64,000 nt of DNA from Deminuibacter sp966424055 (GTDB lineage Bacteria; Bacteroidota; Bacteroidia; Chitinophagales; Chitinophagaceae): NCBI GenBank assembly GCA_966424055.1, contig CBJLMB010000026.1, positions 27,383 through 91,382 of the forward strand, given 5' to 3'. The notes beneath the pieces are model-generated. The model saw only the letters and a list, made by a program, of their open reading frames with translations, was not told the origin of the DNA and searched no databases. The position numbers and the translations under genes were made by a program. This document shows, one piece after another, positions 1-9,408 of this stretch; positions within the stretch are counted from its first letter, which is position 1, and each line of letters starts with the position of its first letter.

Positions 1-335
1 AGGGACAGGTTAAATGCAGCTACCATATCGTTCATCCATTGACTACGGTTTACATCCGGACTACGGCTAACAGAGGCAAAAGGGCCCTGCATCTTGTAGG
101 TTAATTGAGACTTGCCATCCGCTGCCAGTATATCGTAGGCCTGTTTCCAGGGATAATCACCTGCCTGGACATGCGCTTTCAATATGCTCAGGTCTGAGCC
201 TGAAAGCGGAATGCCCGGGTGTACAAAGGTTTGCGACCTCGCATTTGAGGACAGCAAAAAGAAAAAAATCATTGCCCAAAGCCAGTTGAACTTTCTGGCC
301 TGGAGGGAAGCACTTGGTGTAAAAAATTTTATCAT
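1..335 (-). CDS. Alginate-lyase-superfamily polysaccharide lyase, N-terminal part (runs off window)
   Basis: The ATG lies at 333-335 and the frame stays open to base 1, so about 111 codons are visible and the C-terminus is missing. A basic N-terminus is followed by a hydrophobic stretch (WAMIFFFLLSS) and then QTFVHPG at the start of the mature protein, which fits a Sec signal peptide. The mature start is clearly similar to that of the neighbour at 424-2457 (QTFVHPG, then a DL..(L/M)K..V.AG..PW pattern), so the two are paralogues in tandem. By that similarity it should be an (alpha/alpha)-barrel lyase acting on a uronic-acid polymer in the periplasm or at the cell surface. It is 88 nt downstream of the neighbour and probably the last visible gene of the same operon. 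The exact lyase family cannot be settled from this fragment. Confidence 0.75.
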   Translation of the reverse strand, partial: MIKFFTPSASLQARKFNWLWAMIFFFLLSSNARSQTFVHPGIPLSGSDLSILKAHVQAGDYPWKQAYDILAADGKSQLTYKMQGPFASVSRSPDVNRSQWMNDMVAAFNLS

Positions 336-423
336 ACGGCAAATTGGTTGAGTTAAAAAAATGGGTATCATCAGTTGTTTTTTCCTGTGCGGTTTTTATT
401 CACTTCAGGCCAGCCTGCTGATC

Positions 424-2457
424 TTATTTTTTTTGTTTGTATAAACTGCCGGTCACCGTTACATTGTCAAACATTGCTGTATTTAAGCGGCCATTGTTGG
501 ATGAAACAGCCATGCCAACATAATAGGTACCAGGCATTGATACGCTGACAGGAGAACCAATAGCGAACCAGTTTTTCCCGTCTGTTGACTGATAAGCCGT
601 CACTGTATTACCCGCTTTTTTTAAACGAAACCAGGTAGGCGCGCGCGTATATGCATTACCTGCCTGAAAATTCATAGAGCTACCAGCAGAACTGCGGCTT
701 CCGAATCTTGCTTCCCGAACGCCCCCATCTCCTGAGGTCATACTGAATGCAATAGCGTTTGGAGAAAGCAATGCACGAATCATGAGGCCTGTTTTTTGGG
801 CACCGCCACCATTCCATGTGTTGGCAGCAACCCGCGCTGTGATCGTTACGTCACCGGCCACAGCTTTGTATACATAGCTCAACCCATCTGCAGAGCCGCC
901 AATGCCTGCACCGGAACCACTCACTACAAAAGTTCCATTACCCACATCAGCATAACCGGCGCCACCTGCAGCCGCTACATTCCCGATATCCTGCTGCACC
1001 CAATCAGCAGGCAATGCGCCGGCAGCAGCGGGAATTGCGCTAACCTGTGCCGAGTTATTACTTGTTCCTGCTTGATTGATGGCAGACACGGTATAGTAAT
1101 ACGTAGTACCATTGGTCACACTGGTATCTTCGTATAGAGGAAAGACACCTCTGTATGTGGCGATCTTGGTATAGGGCCCACCGGCTGTTGTTGAACGCAG
1201 TACGTTATAGCCGTTCGCGGTAGCTACAGGCAGCCATCTTAACCAAACCTTCCCTATGCTGGCTGTTGCCTTCAAACCACTGGGCGCGGATGGAGCAGGA
1301 GATGCAGGATAAGGTGATGCAGCTGCATCGAGTGTATAACACAATGTACCGAAACCAATATTATCATCATGCACAAACCCTTCGGGCCGGTTCAATTCGG
1401 CCATGGCTTTTACATTAGGGGCGCTCAGGCCTTTTTTCACCACATAGTGGTTGTAGATCATCTCCCAGACCGGGCGCTGCAATCTTCCACGGCCCCAGGC
1501 CTCCTGTTCAGATGCCCACAGGTTATAAACATTATCACAGTTATTATAGGCAGTATAGGGAACATCTTTCCACAGGTTGTATTTGGCTGTATATTCAGCT
1601 CCTGCCAACAGCCGGTTATTGTCGTAGCCATACAAATCCAGTCCCTGGTTCCATGCTATCTGGCAAAAGCTAGCAAGCATACCCACACCCAGGAGTGCAT
1701 GCTCCTGGTCGCGACCGGTTTCCTGCCACTGCCCCAAACCGCCCGGGTATAAAAAAGGAATTGCCTTGGTAATGTTGCCATTGCCTGCCCCGGATTTGAA
1801 GTAAGCAATGGCCTCATTGAACTTCGCTGTATCATCGCACAGCACACCAATACTTAAAATGGCTGTTATATTGCAGATATCCCAGTTGGCCCAGTAATGA
1901 CTGATGCAAGTATTGTTGTGGCGGGTTAAAAAATCATGACAGTTCGGATACAGGTAGGTGCTCATCATATGCTTGAACCGGTTAACATCTTCCGGTGACC
2001 AGTTCGGATAAAGCCGCAATATTTCAGCCGCAACTGCAAACTCATACACCGCTATTCCCATTAAACCAGGGATATCAGTACCACTTGGCACCTGGTTTAC
2101 GGCTGCGGACCATTCGTTTAAGATCCTGCGCGAACAAACCGCATAAGAGCTGTCACCTGAAATATACCAGCGCAGCGCATTGAGATAAGCCGCAACAGCG
2201 TCGGCTGAAGCTCTTTGCCTGCTCACCCCCATATTGGCCTTCGCCGCTGCGATATAAGTGTTTTGCGCTTTGGGATGAACGATCAATGCATTCCAGCTAT
2301 CCACCCAGGGATGCGCCCCTGCCGCCACTTTCGTTTTCATACGGTCCAAATCGGTTTGTGTATGCAAGCCGCCGGGATGCACAAATGTTTGCGCAGCTGC
2401 TGTAATACTGAAAAAAAATAACTGCGCAAAAACGAATAGTTTCAGGATCTGATTCAT
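424..2457 (-). CDS. Secreted alginate-lyase-superfamily enzyme with FN3 and C-terminal jelly-roll domain
   Basis: 677 residues. A signal peptide (about 1-22, ending AAA-QT) precedes an alginate_lyase-type (alpha/alpha) barrel at about 25-385, a fibronectin type III domain at about 395-490 and a DUF1349/LamG-like beta-sandwich at about 500-670. Residues likely to lie in the active cleft are NNTCISHYW (181-189), with the Asn-Asn and His typical of this fold, and GQWQETGRDQEH (242-253). Family knowledge: such lyases cleave 1,4-linked uronic-acid polymers by beta-elimination. A glucuronan-type (PL38-like) or pectin-related substrate is possible, and the substrate is not visible in sequence. It has no type IX sorting tail, unlike the GH74 gene in this window. 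It follows GH28 by 60 nt in the region-1 PUL operon and is paralogous to the gene at 1-335. Confidence 0.8.
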   Translation of the reverse strand: MNQILKLFVFAQLFFFSITAAAQTFVHPGGLHTQTDLDRMKTKVAAGAHPWVDSWNALIVHPKAQNTYIAAAKANMGVSRQRASADAVAAYLNALRWYISGDSSYAVCSRRILNEWSAAVNQVPSGTDIPGLMGIAVYEFAVAAEILRLYPNWSPEDVNRFKHMMSTYLYPNCHDFLTRHNNTCISHYWANWDICNITAILSIGVLCDDTAKFNEAIAYFKSGAGNGNITKAIPFLYPGGLGQWQETGRDQEHALLGVGMLASFCQIAWNQGLDLYGYDNNRLLAGAEYTAKYNLWKDVPYTAYNNCDNVYNLWASEQEAWGRGRLQRPVWEMIYNHYVVKKGLSAPNVKAMAELNRPEGFVHDDNIGFGTLCYTLDAAASPYPASPAPSAPSGLKATASIGKVWLRWLPVATANGYNVLRSTTAGGPYTKIATYRGVFPLYEDTSVTNGTTYYYTVSAINQAGTSNNSAQVSAIPAAAGALPADWVQQDIGNVAAAGGAGYADVGNGTFVVSGSGAGIGGSADGLSYVYKAVAGDVTITARVAANTWNGGGAQKTGLMIRALLSPNAIAFSMTSGDGGVREARFGSRSSAGSSMNFQAGNAYTRAPTWFRLKKAGNTVTAYQSTDGKNWFAIGSPVSVSMPGTYYVGMAVSSNNGRLNTAMFDNVTVTGSLYKQKK

Positions 2458-2517
2458 AGAAAGATTTGGTTTTATCGTTACCGGTTATTTCATATGGTTT
2501 AAAATTTCTGTTTCACT

Positions 2518-3960
2518 TTAATTCGATGCATGTGTCAAACTGCCTTTTGCTTCCCGGATATTTTTGAATGTTATATTTTTTGTGAACTCGCCCACTTTAA
2601 TATTTGCCTCTTCAACATTGGTGACCAGTTTCCCGTTGATGCGAAGGTTTTCGAAGATCACATCCTTCACAAGATGGTCTTTGTCCAGGCCATTAATGAT
2701 GGATGGAGAATCATTCATACCATTATAGCTTATGTTTTTAAAATAAATATTCTCCACTCCCCTGCCGGGAGCAGCATTGTATTTATCGAAGAATGCAACT
2801 TTCAACTGCAGCAACTTCCCTTCCTGAAAATCATCCACTCGGATATCTTCAAAACGAACATTTCGAACCAGGTTCATATCGGCAGCCTGAATGGCCATGC
2901 ATCCTTCCGCGGAAGGGTCATCTTCATCATGCTCCAGTACGTCGATATTTTTAAACAGTAGATCTTCAATTACTTCACCTTTATGTTCGGTATTCCCATG
3001 AACGCCTATATTAATGGTATGCGCTACATCAGCCCAAAGAACAGCATTGGTAACCGTATAATTTCTGGCATCCCCATAAAATTCCCAGCGATGTGCGTAC
3101 ACAGCAATGCAGTCATCAGAATTGCGCATGAACACATCGTCAATCTTAACATCGCTGCAACTCATAAAATCCAGCCCATCGCTCCAGGGGTTGGCACTGA
3201 ATGATTTCAGGTTATGGATGCTAATATGATCCGATCCCCCTGCAAAAACTGTATAGTGCTTTGGATTGGCCACGATGATCCCATCTACCGTAACATTGCT
3301 GGAATGCCTGATTTCAACACCCCTCTCCGGCTGGTCAATAATACCCCGTCCGATGATACGGACATTTTGCACTTTATCGCAGATCAGTTTTCCCCGTACT
3401 ATCGCACCACCGGCTATATAAACCGTTTTACCCGAGGTAATATTGAACGCATTACCAGGCAGATCTTTCGGCAGGTGAACTCCCGGGCCAAAATAGACCA
3501 CATTGGGATCGTTAGGGTCTGGACGATCGGTTTCAATGGGATTGGCAAACAAATGCAGGTTGTGCAATTTATCACCATCAAACTCTATTGAGATCTTTTT
3601 CGGCTCTATTAAAGTGAAGGTGATACTGTTATCGTTTAAGACCGGTTTTATTTCATAAGAAAATGGGCGGATTTTCACCGACTGTACATTACCATTATTT
3701 TTTTTAACAAATACCTCAACTGTTCCGGAAAAATCGAAATACACCATGGATGCATCCTGTGGTTTATCAAGATCAACTTTTACATTGTATTCATACAAAT
3801 CCTGCCATTCGCCACCTGGCTTGCGTACTTTTACAGTATAATCATCATTGTGCATGGAATACACGACGGCCTGCGGCGGTGGATAGGTGATAAGCTGCTG
3901 CGCTTTTGTTTCCAAAACATAAGAACAAAGAAGAAGGATCAGGAACAGATACTTTTGCAT
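2518..3960 (-). CDS. GH28-type beta-helix glycoside hydrolase (polygalacturonase-like)
   Basis: 480 residues from the ATG at 3958-3960. A longer in-frame start exists but would run back into the upstream lipoprotein gene, while this Met begins a clean signal peptide (QKYLFLILLLCSYVLETKA). Residues about 22-140 form an N-terminal beta-sandwich, and a right-handed beta-helix follows. GH28-like catalytic strands are visible: SDGLDF (260-265) for the usual NTDG(I/L)D, NSDDCIAV (280-287) with the Asp pair, and HTINIGVHG (314-322) in place of GHGxSIGS. The family hydrolyses galacturonan or rhamnogalacturonan linkages, and some members act as xylogalacturonan or other exo-hydrolases. The altered motifs make the exact bond uncertain. 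It lies 23 nt after the CHRD lipoprotein gene, in the degradative end of the operon. Confidence 0.8.
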   Translation of the reverse strand: MQKYLFLILLLCSYVLETKAQQLITYPPPQAVVYSMHNDDYTVKVRKPGGEWQDLYEYNVKVDLDKPQDASMVYFDFSGTVEVFVKKNNGNVQSVKIRPFSYEIKPVLNDNSITFTLIEPKKISIEFDGDKLHNLHLFANPIETDRPDPNDPNVVYFGPGVHLPKDLPGNAFNITSGKTVYIAGGAIVRGKLICDKVQNVRIIGRGIIDQPERGVEIRHSSNVTVDGIIVANPKHYTVFAGGSDHISIHNLKSFSANPWSDGLDFMSCSDVKIDDVFMRNSDDCIAVYAHRWEFYGDARNYTVTNAVLWADVAHTINIGVHGNTEHKGEVIEDLLFKNIDVLEHDEDDPSAEGCMAIQAADMNLVRNVRFEDIRVDDFQEGKLLQLKVAFFDKYNAAPGRGVENIYFKNISYNGMNDSPSIINGLDKDHLVKDVIFENLRINGKLVTNVEEANIKVGEFTKNITFKNIREAKGSLTHASN

Positions 3961-3983
3961 ACGCTCACAAATTATAGGTAGGT

Positions 3984-4478
3984 TTATTGTTTGGTTACGG
4001 CCAACTGGCCTCTGATGATGCCGTTGGGATAGTTTTTTGTACTGATGGTAAAGTAATACCCTCCTTGCAGGAAGTCTTTCTTTTCGGCCATTGAAAACCC
4101 GCTTATACCTGCCAGGCCCAGGCTGATGCCCGCTGCATTGTTCGTACTGATAAAAGGCAGCGAACGCACTAAGGCGCCATTGGTGGTTGTGCTGGCCGGG
4201 CCACAAAAATTTATTGAGACAATAGTGTCTTTATCCATGGTTCGCCACAGATCAGTCCATGTAACGGTGAAGCTCAGTATATTCAATTGCTCATCATAAA
4301 AGCCATTGAACGTTCCGGCGGAAGCTGCATCTATTGCCGGCACTAATTGCTTGCTGCTCGCGGTTGAGCTAATGGTGTATTGATTGCTGCTGATCCTTTC
4401 CAGGGTACCACCTTTTGTACAGCCAATGATGGAAGCAGCGGCACCTATAAAAGCAACTACAGTTATAATTCGTTTCAT
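3984..4478 (-). CDS. CHRD-domain lipoprotein in the surface-glycan-binding-protein slot
   Basis: 164 residues. The N-terminus MKRIITVVAFIGAAASIIGC is a lipoprotein signal with a lipobox Cys at residue 20, followed by TKGG. The rest is one beta-rich domain with the CHRD pattern: FNGFYDEQLNILSFTVTW near the start, a middle block ending in FCGPAS, and GYYFTISTKNYPNGIIRGQL at the end, the last being a hallmark of CHRD domains. CHRD domains were described in chordin, and their role in bacteria is unknown. The gene sits directly after the second SusD (34 nt) and before the hydrolases. In many PULs that position is held by a surface glycan-binding protein, and in the xylan locus of this window by a DUF1735 lipoprotein. 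A carbohydrate-binding role is therefore inferred from position only. Confidence 0.75.
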   Translation of the reverse strand: MKRIITVVAFIGAAASIIGCTKGGTLERISSNQYTISSTASSKQLVPAIDAASAGTFNGFYDEQLNILSFTVTWTDLWRTMDKDTIVSINFCGPASTTTNGALVRSLPFISTNNAAGISLGLAGISGFSMAEKKDFLQGGYYFTISTKNYPNGIIRGQLAVTKQ

Positions 4479-4512
4479 AACCTGAACATTAAAATTGTTT
4501 AAAGCTTGTTTT

Positions 4513-6282
4513 TCAATATCCCGGATTTTGTTTTAAAGCAGGCGATTTCGTCAATTCACTTTGTGGTATGGGCCAGAAATACATGGCATCGGTAAATACA
4601 TGTTTTCGTATCACAATTACCCGGTAAGAGAAACTTCCATTCGCGGCTCTTGTAATTTCCATCCCGTGTGTTTCAGCATTTTCCGTTTGCGGAGCGATCT
4701 TCCAGCGACGCACATCCCAAAAGCGGTGTTCTTCAAAGGCCAGCTCTACACGGCGCTCATGCCGGATGGCTTCCCGCATTTCGTCTTTGGTCATACCTGC
4801 CTTCAGGCCATACAATCCATTTGAGCCCGCAATGATACCTGCACGGCTGCGTAGCATCTTCAACCAGTCATATACTTCCGATGTTGGACCAAAGTATTCA
4901 TTCGTTGCCTCTGCTGCATTTAACAGTACTTCTGCATAACGCATCACTACCCAGGGACGATACAGCTCGCCGGCAGCGCCATTACACATCTTGAACCTGA
5001 AATAACCCGTTAATGTACCTGTGGGCGTATAAATTCCATCAAGACTTGCACTGGTTGCAGCCGCATTCCCCGCAGGGATCACGCCTGTGTAGGTATTAAC
5101 AGGCTGATCGCCCAATGAGCCCATATTGCGAATAGCGCCATTATAGTGAACTGTATAAGTAAGACGGGGATCCCTGTTTTTATACATATTGTCACCTATA
5201 CCGGGATAACCGGAAGCAGGATCTTTTATCCTCAGTCCATTGCTCATATCAAATTCATCTACTAACTCCTGTGTTGGAAAATACTTAACCCCGGCCCATC
5301 CATTCATGCCTCCCCTGGAAGTAGGGTTGGCGCTGGCTTCGATGTAAAAATTATTAGCAGTTGTCCAGGGCTGCCAGTATACCAACACATGTTCTGGCTG
5401 TGGTGTATTCTGCAAAAAAAGGGTATATAAAGGGGTTGCAGACAAGTTATACAAGCTATACACACCCAGGTTAATCACGGCTTTGGCAGCATCTGAAGCT
5501 TGTTTCCAACGTTCGTTATCCGCATTCGGAAAAGTAAGCAGATGTGCAGGATCATCGGCCCTTGGGCCACTATTGAACAGGGGACTGGCAGCGTATAAAA
5601 GCATCCGTGCTTTTACTGCCAATGCAGCCCCTTTTGTCACCCTTAACTGGTTGGGATCTCCTGAACGGTAAAAAGCAGGAAGTGTTGCAGCCGCTGCATC
5701 CAGCTCGTTCGTCAAATAGGTGATACAGGTTTCAAATGAACTGCGTGGGATATCTATTTTGTCATCCTCTCCAAATATTTTGTCACCGATCATAGGGATG
5801 CCACCATAATGTTTTAGCAGTGTAAAAAGATACCATGCTCTTAAAAACCTCACCTGCCCAACCCAATAGTCTCTTGTTGAACCTGATACAGGAATGCTGT
5901 CTTTATTTTTCAAAAAGATATTCGCTGCCCGCACCATCTGGAAAGTGGTTGTCCAAAGACTTTTGTCGGCATTATTCGGGTTAATACCACCGCTTGAAAT
6001 CTTGTACGTATAAATCGTGGGGTCTTTGAGCGGTTCCGATTCATCACAAGCAGCATCCAGCCCTGTATTATTGAATCTCCTGGGATTAAAAGATATTCCC
6101 AGGCTGGAATAAAGGTTATTAATCACTCCCAGCGACCTGGTGCTATCGAGAAAGACTGCTTTTTCATCAATTGCCGATAAGGTCTTTTGATCAAGAAAAT
6201 CCTTCTTGCATGCGGCAATAAAACATATGGTCATTGCCAACCCGGCAGATAAGATCCGCCAATACATTTTATGTATATTCAT
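4513..6282 (-). CDS. SusD/RagB family outer-membrane lipoprotein (region 1, pair 2)
   Basis: 589 residues. The lipobox ends ICFIAAC with Cys at residue 25, followed by KKDFLD, a Bacteroidota surface-export type of signal. SusD landmarks are FLRAWYLFTLLKHYGGIPMI near residue 150, a TPR-like helical core, a RSRAGI motif, and the C-terminal RHERRVELAFEEHRFWDVRRW block followed by a final NPGY. SusD proteins form the lid on a SusC barrel and hold the oligosaccharide at the cell surface. The gene follows its SusC partner by 17 nt, so the two are co-transcribed and probably form a complex. The glycan is inferred to be acidic from the downstream GH28 and lyase genes. Confidence 0.93.
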   Translation of the reverse strand: MNIHKMYWRILSAGLAMTICFIAACKKDFLDQKTLSAIDEKAVFLDSTRSLGVINNLYSSLGISFNPRRFNNTGLDAACDESEPLKDPTIYTYKISSGGINPNNADKSLWTTTFQMVRAANIFLKNKDSIPVSGSTRDYWVGQVRFLRAWYLFTLLKHYGGIPMIGDKIFGEDDKIDIPRSSFETCITYLTNELDAAAATLPAFYRSGDPNQLRVTKGAALAVKARMLLYAASPLFNSGPRADDPAHLLTFPNADNERWKQASDAAKAVINLGVYSLYNLSATPLYTLFLQNTPQPEHVLVYWQPWTTANNFYIEASANPTSRGGMNGWAGVKYFPTQELVDEFDMSNGLRIKDPASGYPGIGDNMYKNRDPRLTYTVHYNGAIRNMGSLGDQPVNTYTGVIPAGNAAATSASLDGIYTPTGTLTGYFRFKMCNGAAGELYRPWVVMRYAEVLLNAAEATNEYFGPTSEVYDWLKMLRSRAGIIAGSNGLYGLKAGMTKDEMREAIRHERRVELAFEEHRFWDVRRWKIAPQTENAETHGMEITRAANGSFSYRVIVIRKHVFTDAMYFWPIPQSELTKSPALKQNPGY

Positions 6283-6299
6283 ACCTGATTTTTTTAGAA

Positions 6300-9200
6300 T
6301 TAAAAGCCCAGTTGCAATCCAATGTTAAAGTTTACCGTGTTGGGATAAGCACCACCGGTACCATTTGCAATTTCAGCGTCCTGCTGAAATTTGCCCATGC
6401 TCTGTAAATTCAGCAGGTTATACCCTGCAACATATACCCTGGCATTCTGAATGGCCTTTGCCTTTTTTAACCAGCTGCTAGGTATCTGGTAAGCCAGCTC
6501 CAGTGATTTCAACCTGACATACCTGGTATTGGCATACCAAAAATCAGAAACCGTCAGGTAGGAGATATTATTTATATTAGTGTTCAAACCAATGCGTGGA
6601 TAAGTGGCGGTAGCGGCTGTAGCCGGTGTCCAGCGCTCCAGGTTCCAGGGGCGCAAATTACCGTTGAACGCATCACCGGCGCCCTCCGCTGTCACTTGAA
6701 CGGCATAACCATAGGCACCCTGCAACAATGCCCTTACGGTTAATCCTTTATAGCCGACTGTAAATTCAGCGCCTAAAATGGTAGTGGGTAAATTAGGCTT
6801 CGACAAAAAGACTTTATCGGCATCGGAAATAATGCCGTCGCCGTTCATATCAGCATACTTCAGGTCACCGGGTTGTACCACACTCCATTGCGGGGCAGCA
6901 ATGCCTTTTTTTACATTTCCGTTGGCATCAAAATCATCCAGCTGGTAAAACCCAAGGCAATGATAGCCCATGCCCAGCCCCAGCTGGGTTCCCGTTCTTG
7001 CCTGATAAGGATAATCCGGCGCTTCACTGACGTAAATAATGCGATTAATAGCATAAGAAGCGTTTACACTGATCGAATAACTGAGCTTTCCGCTATTATT
7101 CCGGTAGGTAACCATACCATCAAAACCCCTGTTCTCCGTTTTACCAACATTCTTTGCGGGGAGCGCCTGCCCTACTAACAAAGGAACATCTCCCTGGGCA
7201 ATTAACTGGTCATACCGGTAATTATAAAAATAGCTGCCGCTTAGTGTAACCCTTCCCTGGAACATGTTCAGCTCCAGCCCCAGGTCTGTCTTCCTTTCTT
7301 TTTCCCAGGTAACGCCAGGATTTACAAGCGCTCCTTCCACGGTGGTATTACCATAATAATTTGAACCCGTTGTGGAATACTGGATAACGGAGGGCACAGC
7401 CCCCGGGTAACTGGCATCTGATCCTACAAGGCCATAAGAGCCCCTGATCTTAAACAGGTCAAAAAATGGAAACAGTCTTTTGAAAAACCGTTCTTCAGAC
7501 AGGTTGTACCCCCAGGAAATGGCAGGGAATATCCCGTACCGGCTCTCTTCCCTGAACACGTCATTACCATTACGGGCAACCGTTATACCCAGTAGGTATT
7601 TGCGTTTAAAATCATAATCCAGCCTGGCAGTTGTACCCCGGTAGTTGACGGGAATATTTGCCCCATCTACATAATTCCGTTGATTTAACAACAAAAGACC
7701 GGTAAAATGATGACGGCCGAATGTATTGTCGTAATTAAGCGATGCCTGAACAATGGTGGTAGAATTAAAAGCGCTGTTCGGAGAAGCAACTGAATAAGGC
7801 AGCATCCGGTACTGGCTTGCATCTCTTATTGCATAAGTGTTTGTAGTAACATCATATTTATAGGCAGGCAACCCGCTTCTGTTCAGGTTACGCCCCTCAT
7901 TGTTGTTGCCGGCATAGGAAATGTTTACTTTAGCGGACAGACCCGAAGTAACAAAATCAAGTCTTTGCTCCGCACCTGCAACAATGTTGTAATTATTATT
8001 AAATGTCCTGATGTACCCGCCATTAGCCAGGCGGTAAACCGGGTTAATGGCACCGATCGTCGTTACAGCACCCAGATGTGATGCATAACCATAAGTGCCG
8101 TTGGGGTTAATTACCGGCATGGCATATGGCGCCATGTAACGGAATGCACCCAATTCATAAAAAAGCCCGGCGCGTTCTACTGTCCCGGATGGATTGTTCA
8201 CTGTTTCAAAACGACCATTAATGTCAAAGCGGATCTTTAAGGTTTTAGTCGGGGTTATATCCAGGTTCGACCGGTAATTAAAGCGCCTGTAGAAATAATT
8301 GGTGTTGACATAATCGCCTATTGGCTTGAAGTTCTTCAAAATACCATCCTGGGAAAAATAACCCAGGGAAGTAAAATATTTTACAAGTGCATTGCCTCCA
8401 CTGATATCCACATTATAGCGGGATTGTGTAGATGATCTTTTAAACAATACATCCGCCCAGTTTACATTCGGGTGGCCATAAGGATCTGAGCCGTCTTTAA
8501 ACTTCTGCAAATCATCAGGTGTAAAAGGCAGAACAGGTAATTGCGACTGGCCGTATGCATCATTTATAGTGGCCTCATTCCGAAGCAGGGCCGTGGAATA
8601 TGAATCGAGGAATCTGGGCATCCTGATCACTTTATTCATACCGGTTTCGGCAGTGAGGTTAATCCGGGGCTTTCCCAGGCGCCCCCGGGTAGTGGTAACA
8701 ACCAACACACCATTGGCACCTTTTAATCCATAAATAGACGTTGTGGCCGCATCTTTCAGGATGGTCACAGATTCCACTTCGTTTACGTTTAACTGCGAAA
8801 GCTGGGTATAATCGTATTCAATATCATCTACAATAATCAGCGGGCGGTTATCGCCATTGAGGGAATTAACACCCCGGATGAAAAAATCAGCAGCATCCAC
8901 TCCCGGCTGACCGCTTCTTTGCTGGCTGAAAAAACCAGGCAACCTGCCAACAAGTGTATTCTGGATACTGGCCGTGGGTACCGACTTGATATCCTCGCCC
9001 TTTACCGAGCTAATAGCCCCGGTGCTGGTGATCCGCTTCTGACGCCCGTAACCCACCACCACCACATCTTCCAATCCCTTCACATCCATTGCCAGATGAA
9101 CCAGCATGGGCACTCCCGGAACCACGGAAATAGTTTGAGAAATATAGCCCACGTTTGTGACCAGCAGTTTATTTCCACCGCCGCTTTTCAGGGAGATGGC

Positions 9201-9380
9201 AAAATTGCCCTGTTCATCAGAGACGATGGCATTTCTTTCATTGCCTTGTTCTGAAATGACGGCCCCGCTTACTGCCTCTTTTTTATCATTCACTATACGG
9301 CCTCTTATGGTTATTCTTTGAGACCATACAGCGGCAGACATCAGCGAAAACCATATTAGTATGAATAGCTTTATTTTCAT
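6300..9380 (-). CDS. SusC/RagA family TonB-linked outer-membrane transporter (region 1, pair 2)
   Basis: 1026 residues. After the signal peptide (ending SAAVWSQ) comes a carboxypeptidase-like regulatory domain (about 22-100: RITIRGRIVNDKKEAVSGA), then the TonB-box region LEDVVVVGYGRQKR, the plug (about 110-230, with LVGRLPGFFSQQRSGQPG and the SusC signature VNEVESVTILKDAATTSIYG) and a 22-strand beta-barrel ending in LGF. SusC proteins import oligosaccharides across the outer membrane using TonB energy. It lies between two SusD genes (28 nt after the one at 9409, 17 nt before the one at 4513). This is the full-length SusC of the two in this operon, and the partner upstream lacks the N-terminal domain. 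Confidence 0.95.
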   Translation of the reverse strand: MKIKLFILIWFSLMSAAVWSQRITIRGRIVNDKKEAVSGAVISEQGNERNAIVSDEQGNFAISLKSGGGNKLLVTNVGYISQTISVVPGVPMLVHLAMDVKGLEDVVVVGYGRQKRITSTGAISSVKGEDIKSVPTASIQNTLVGRLPGFFSQQRSGQPGVDAADFFIRGVNSLNGDNRPLIIVDDIEYDYTQLSQLNVNEVESVTILKDAATTSIYGLKGANGVLVVTTTRGRLGKPRINLTAETGMNKVIRMPRFLDSYSTALLRNEATINDAYGQSQLPVLPFTPDDLQKFKDGSDPYGHPNVNWADVLFKRSSTQSRYNVDISGGNALVKYFTSLGYFSQDGILKNFKPIGDYVNTNYFYRRFNYRSNLDITPTKTLKIRFDINGRFETVNNPSGTVERAGLFYELGAFRYMAPYAMPVINPNGTYGYASHLGAVTTIGAINPVYRLANGGYIRTFNNNYNIVAGAEQRLDFVTSGLSAKVNISYAGNNNEGRNLNRSGLPAYKYDVTTNTYAIRDASQYRMLPYSVASPNSAFNSTTIVQASLNYDNTFGRHHFTGLLLLNQRNYVDGANIPVNYRGTTARLDYDFKRKYLLGITVARNGNDVFREESRYGIFPAISWGYNLSEERFFKRLFPFFDLFKIRGSYGLVGSDASYPGAVPSVIQYSTTGSNYYGNTTVEGALVNPGVTWEKERKTDLGLELNMFQGRVTLSGSYFYNYRYDQLIAQGDVPLLVGQALPAKNVGKTENRGFDGMVTYRNNSGKLSYSISVNASYAINRIIYVSEAPDYPYQARTGTQLGLGMGYHCLGFYQLDDFDANGNVKKGIAAPQWSVVQPGDLKYADMNGDGIISDADKVFLSKPNLPTTILGAEFTVGYKGLTVRALLQGAYGYAVQVTAEGAGDAFNGNLRPWNLERWTPATAATATYPRIGLNTNINNISYLTVSDFWYANTRYVRLKSLELAYQIPSSWLKKAKAIQNARVYVAGYNLLNLQSMGKFQQDAEIANGTGGAYPNTVNFNIGLQLGF

Positions 9381-9408
9381 GGTACATTGTTTATTGTATC
9401 AAACAGGT

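Noticed and set aside
3961..4206. N-terminal extension of the GH28 frame
   Set aside because: The added 82 residues overlap the CHRD lipoprotein gene and are of shadow composition, whereas the internal Met begins a proper signal peptide.
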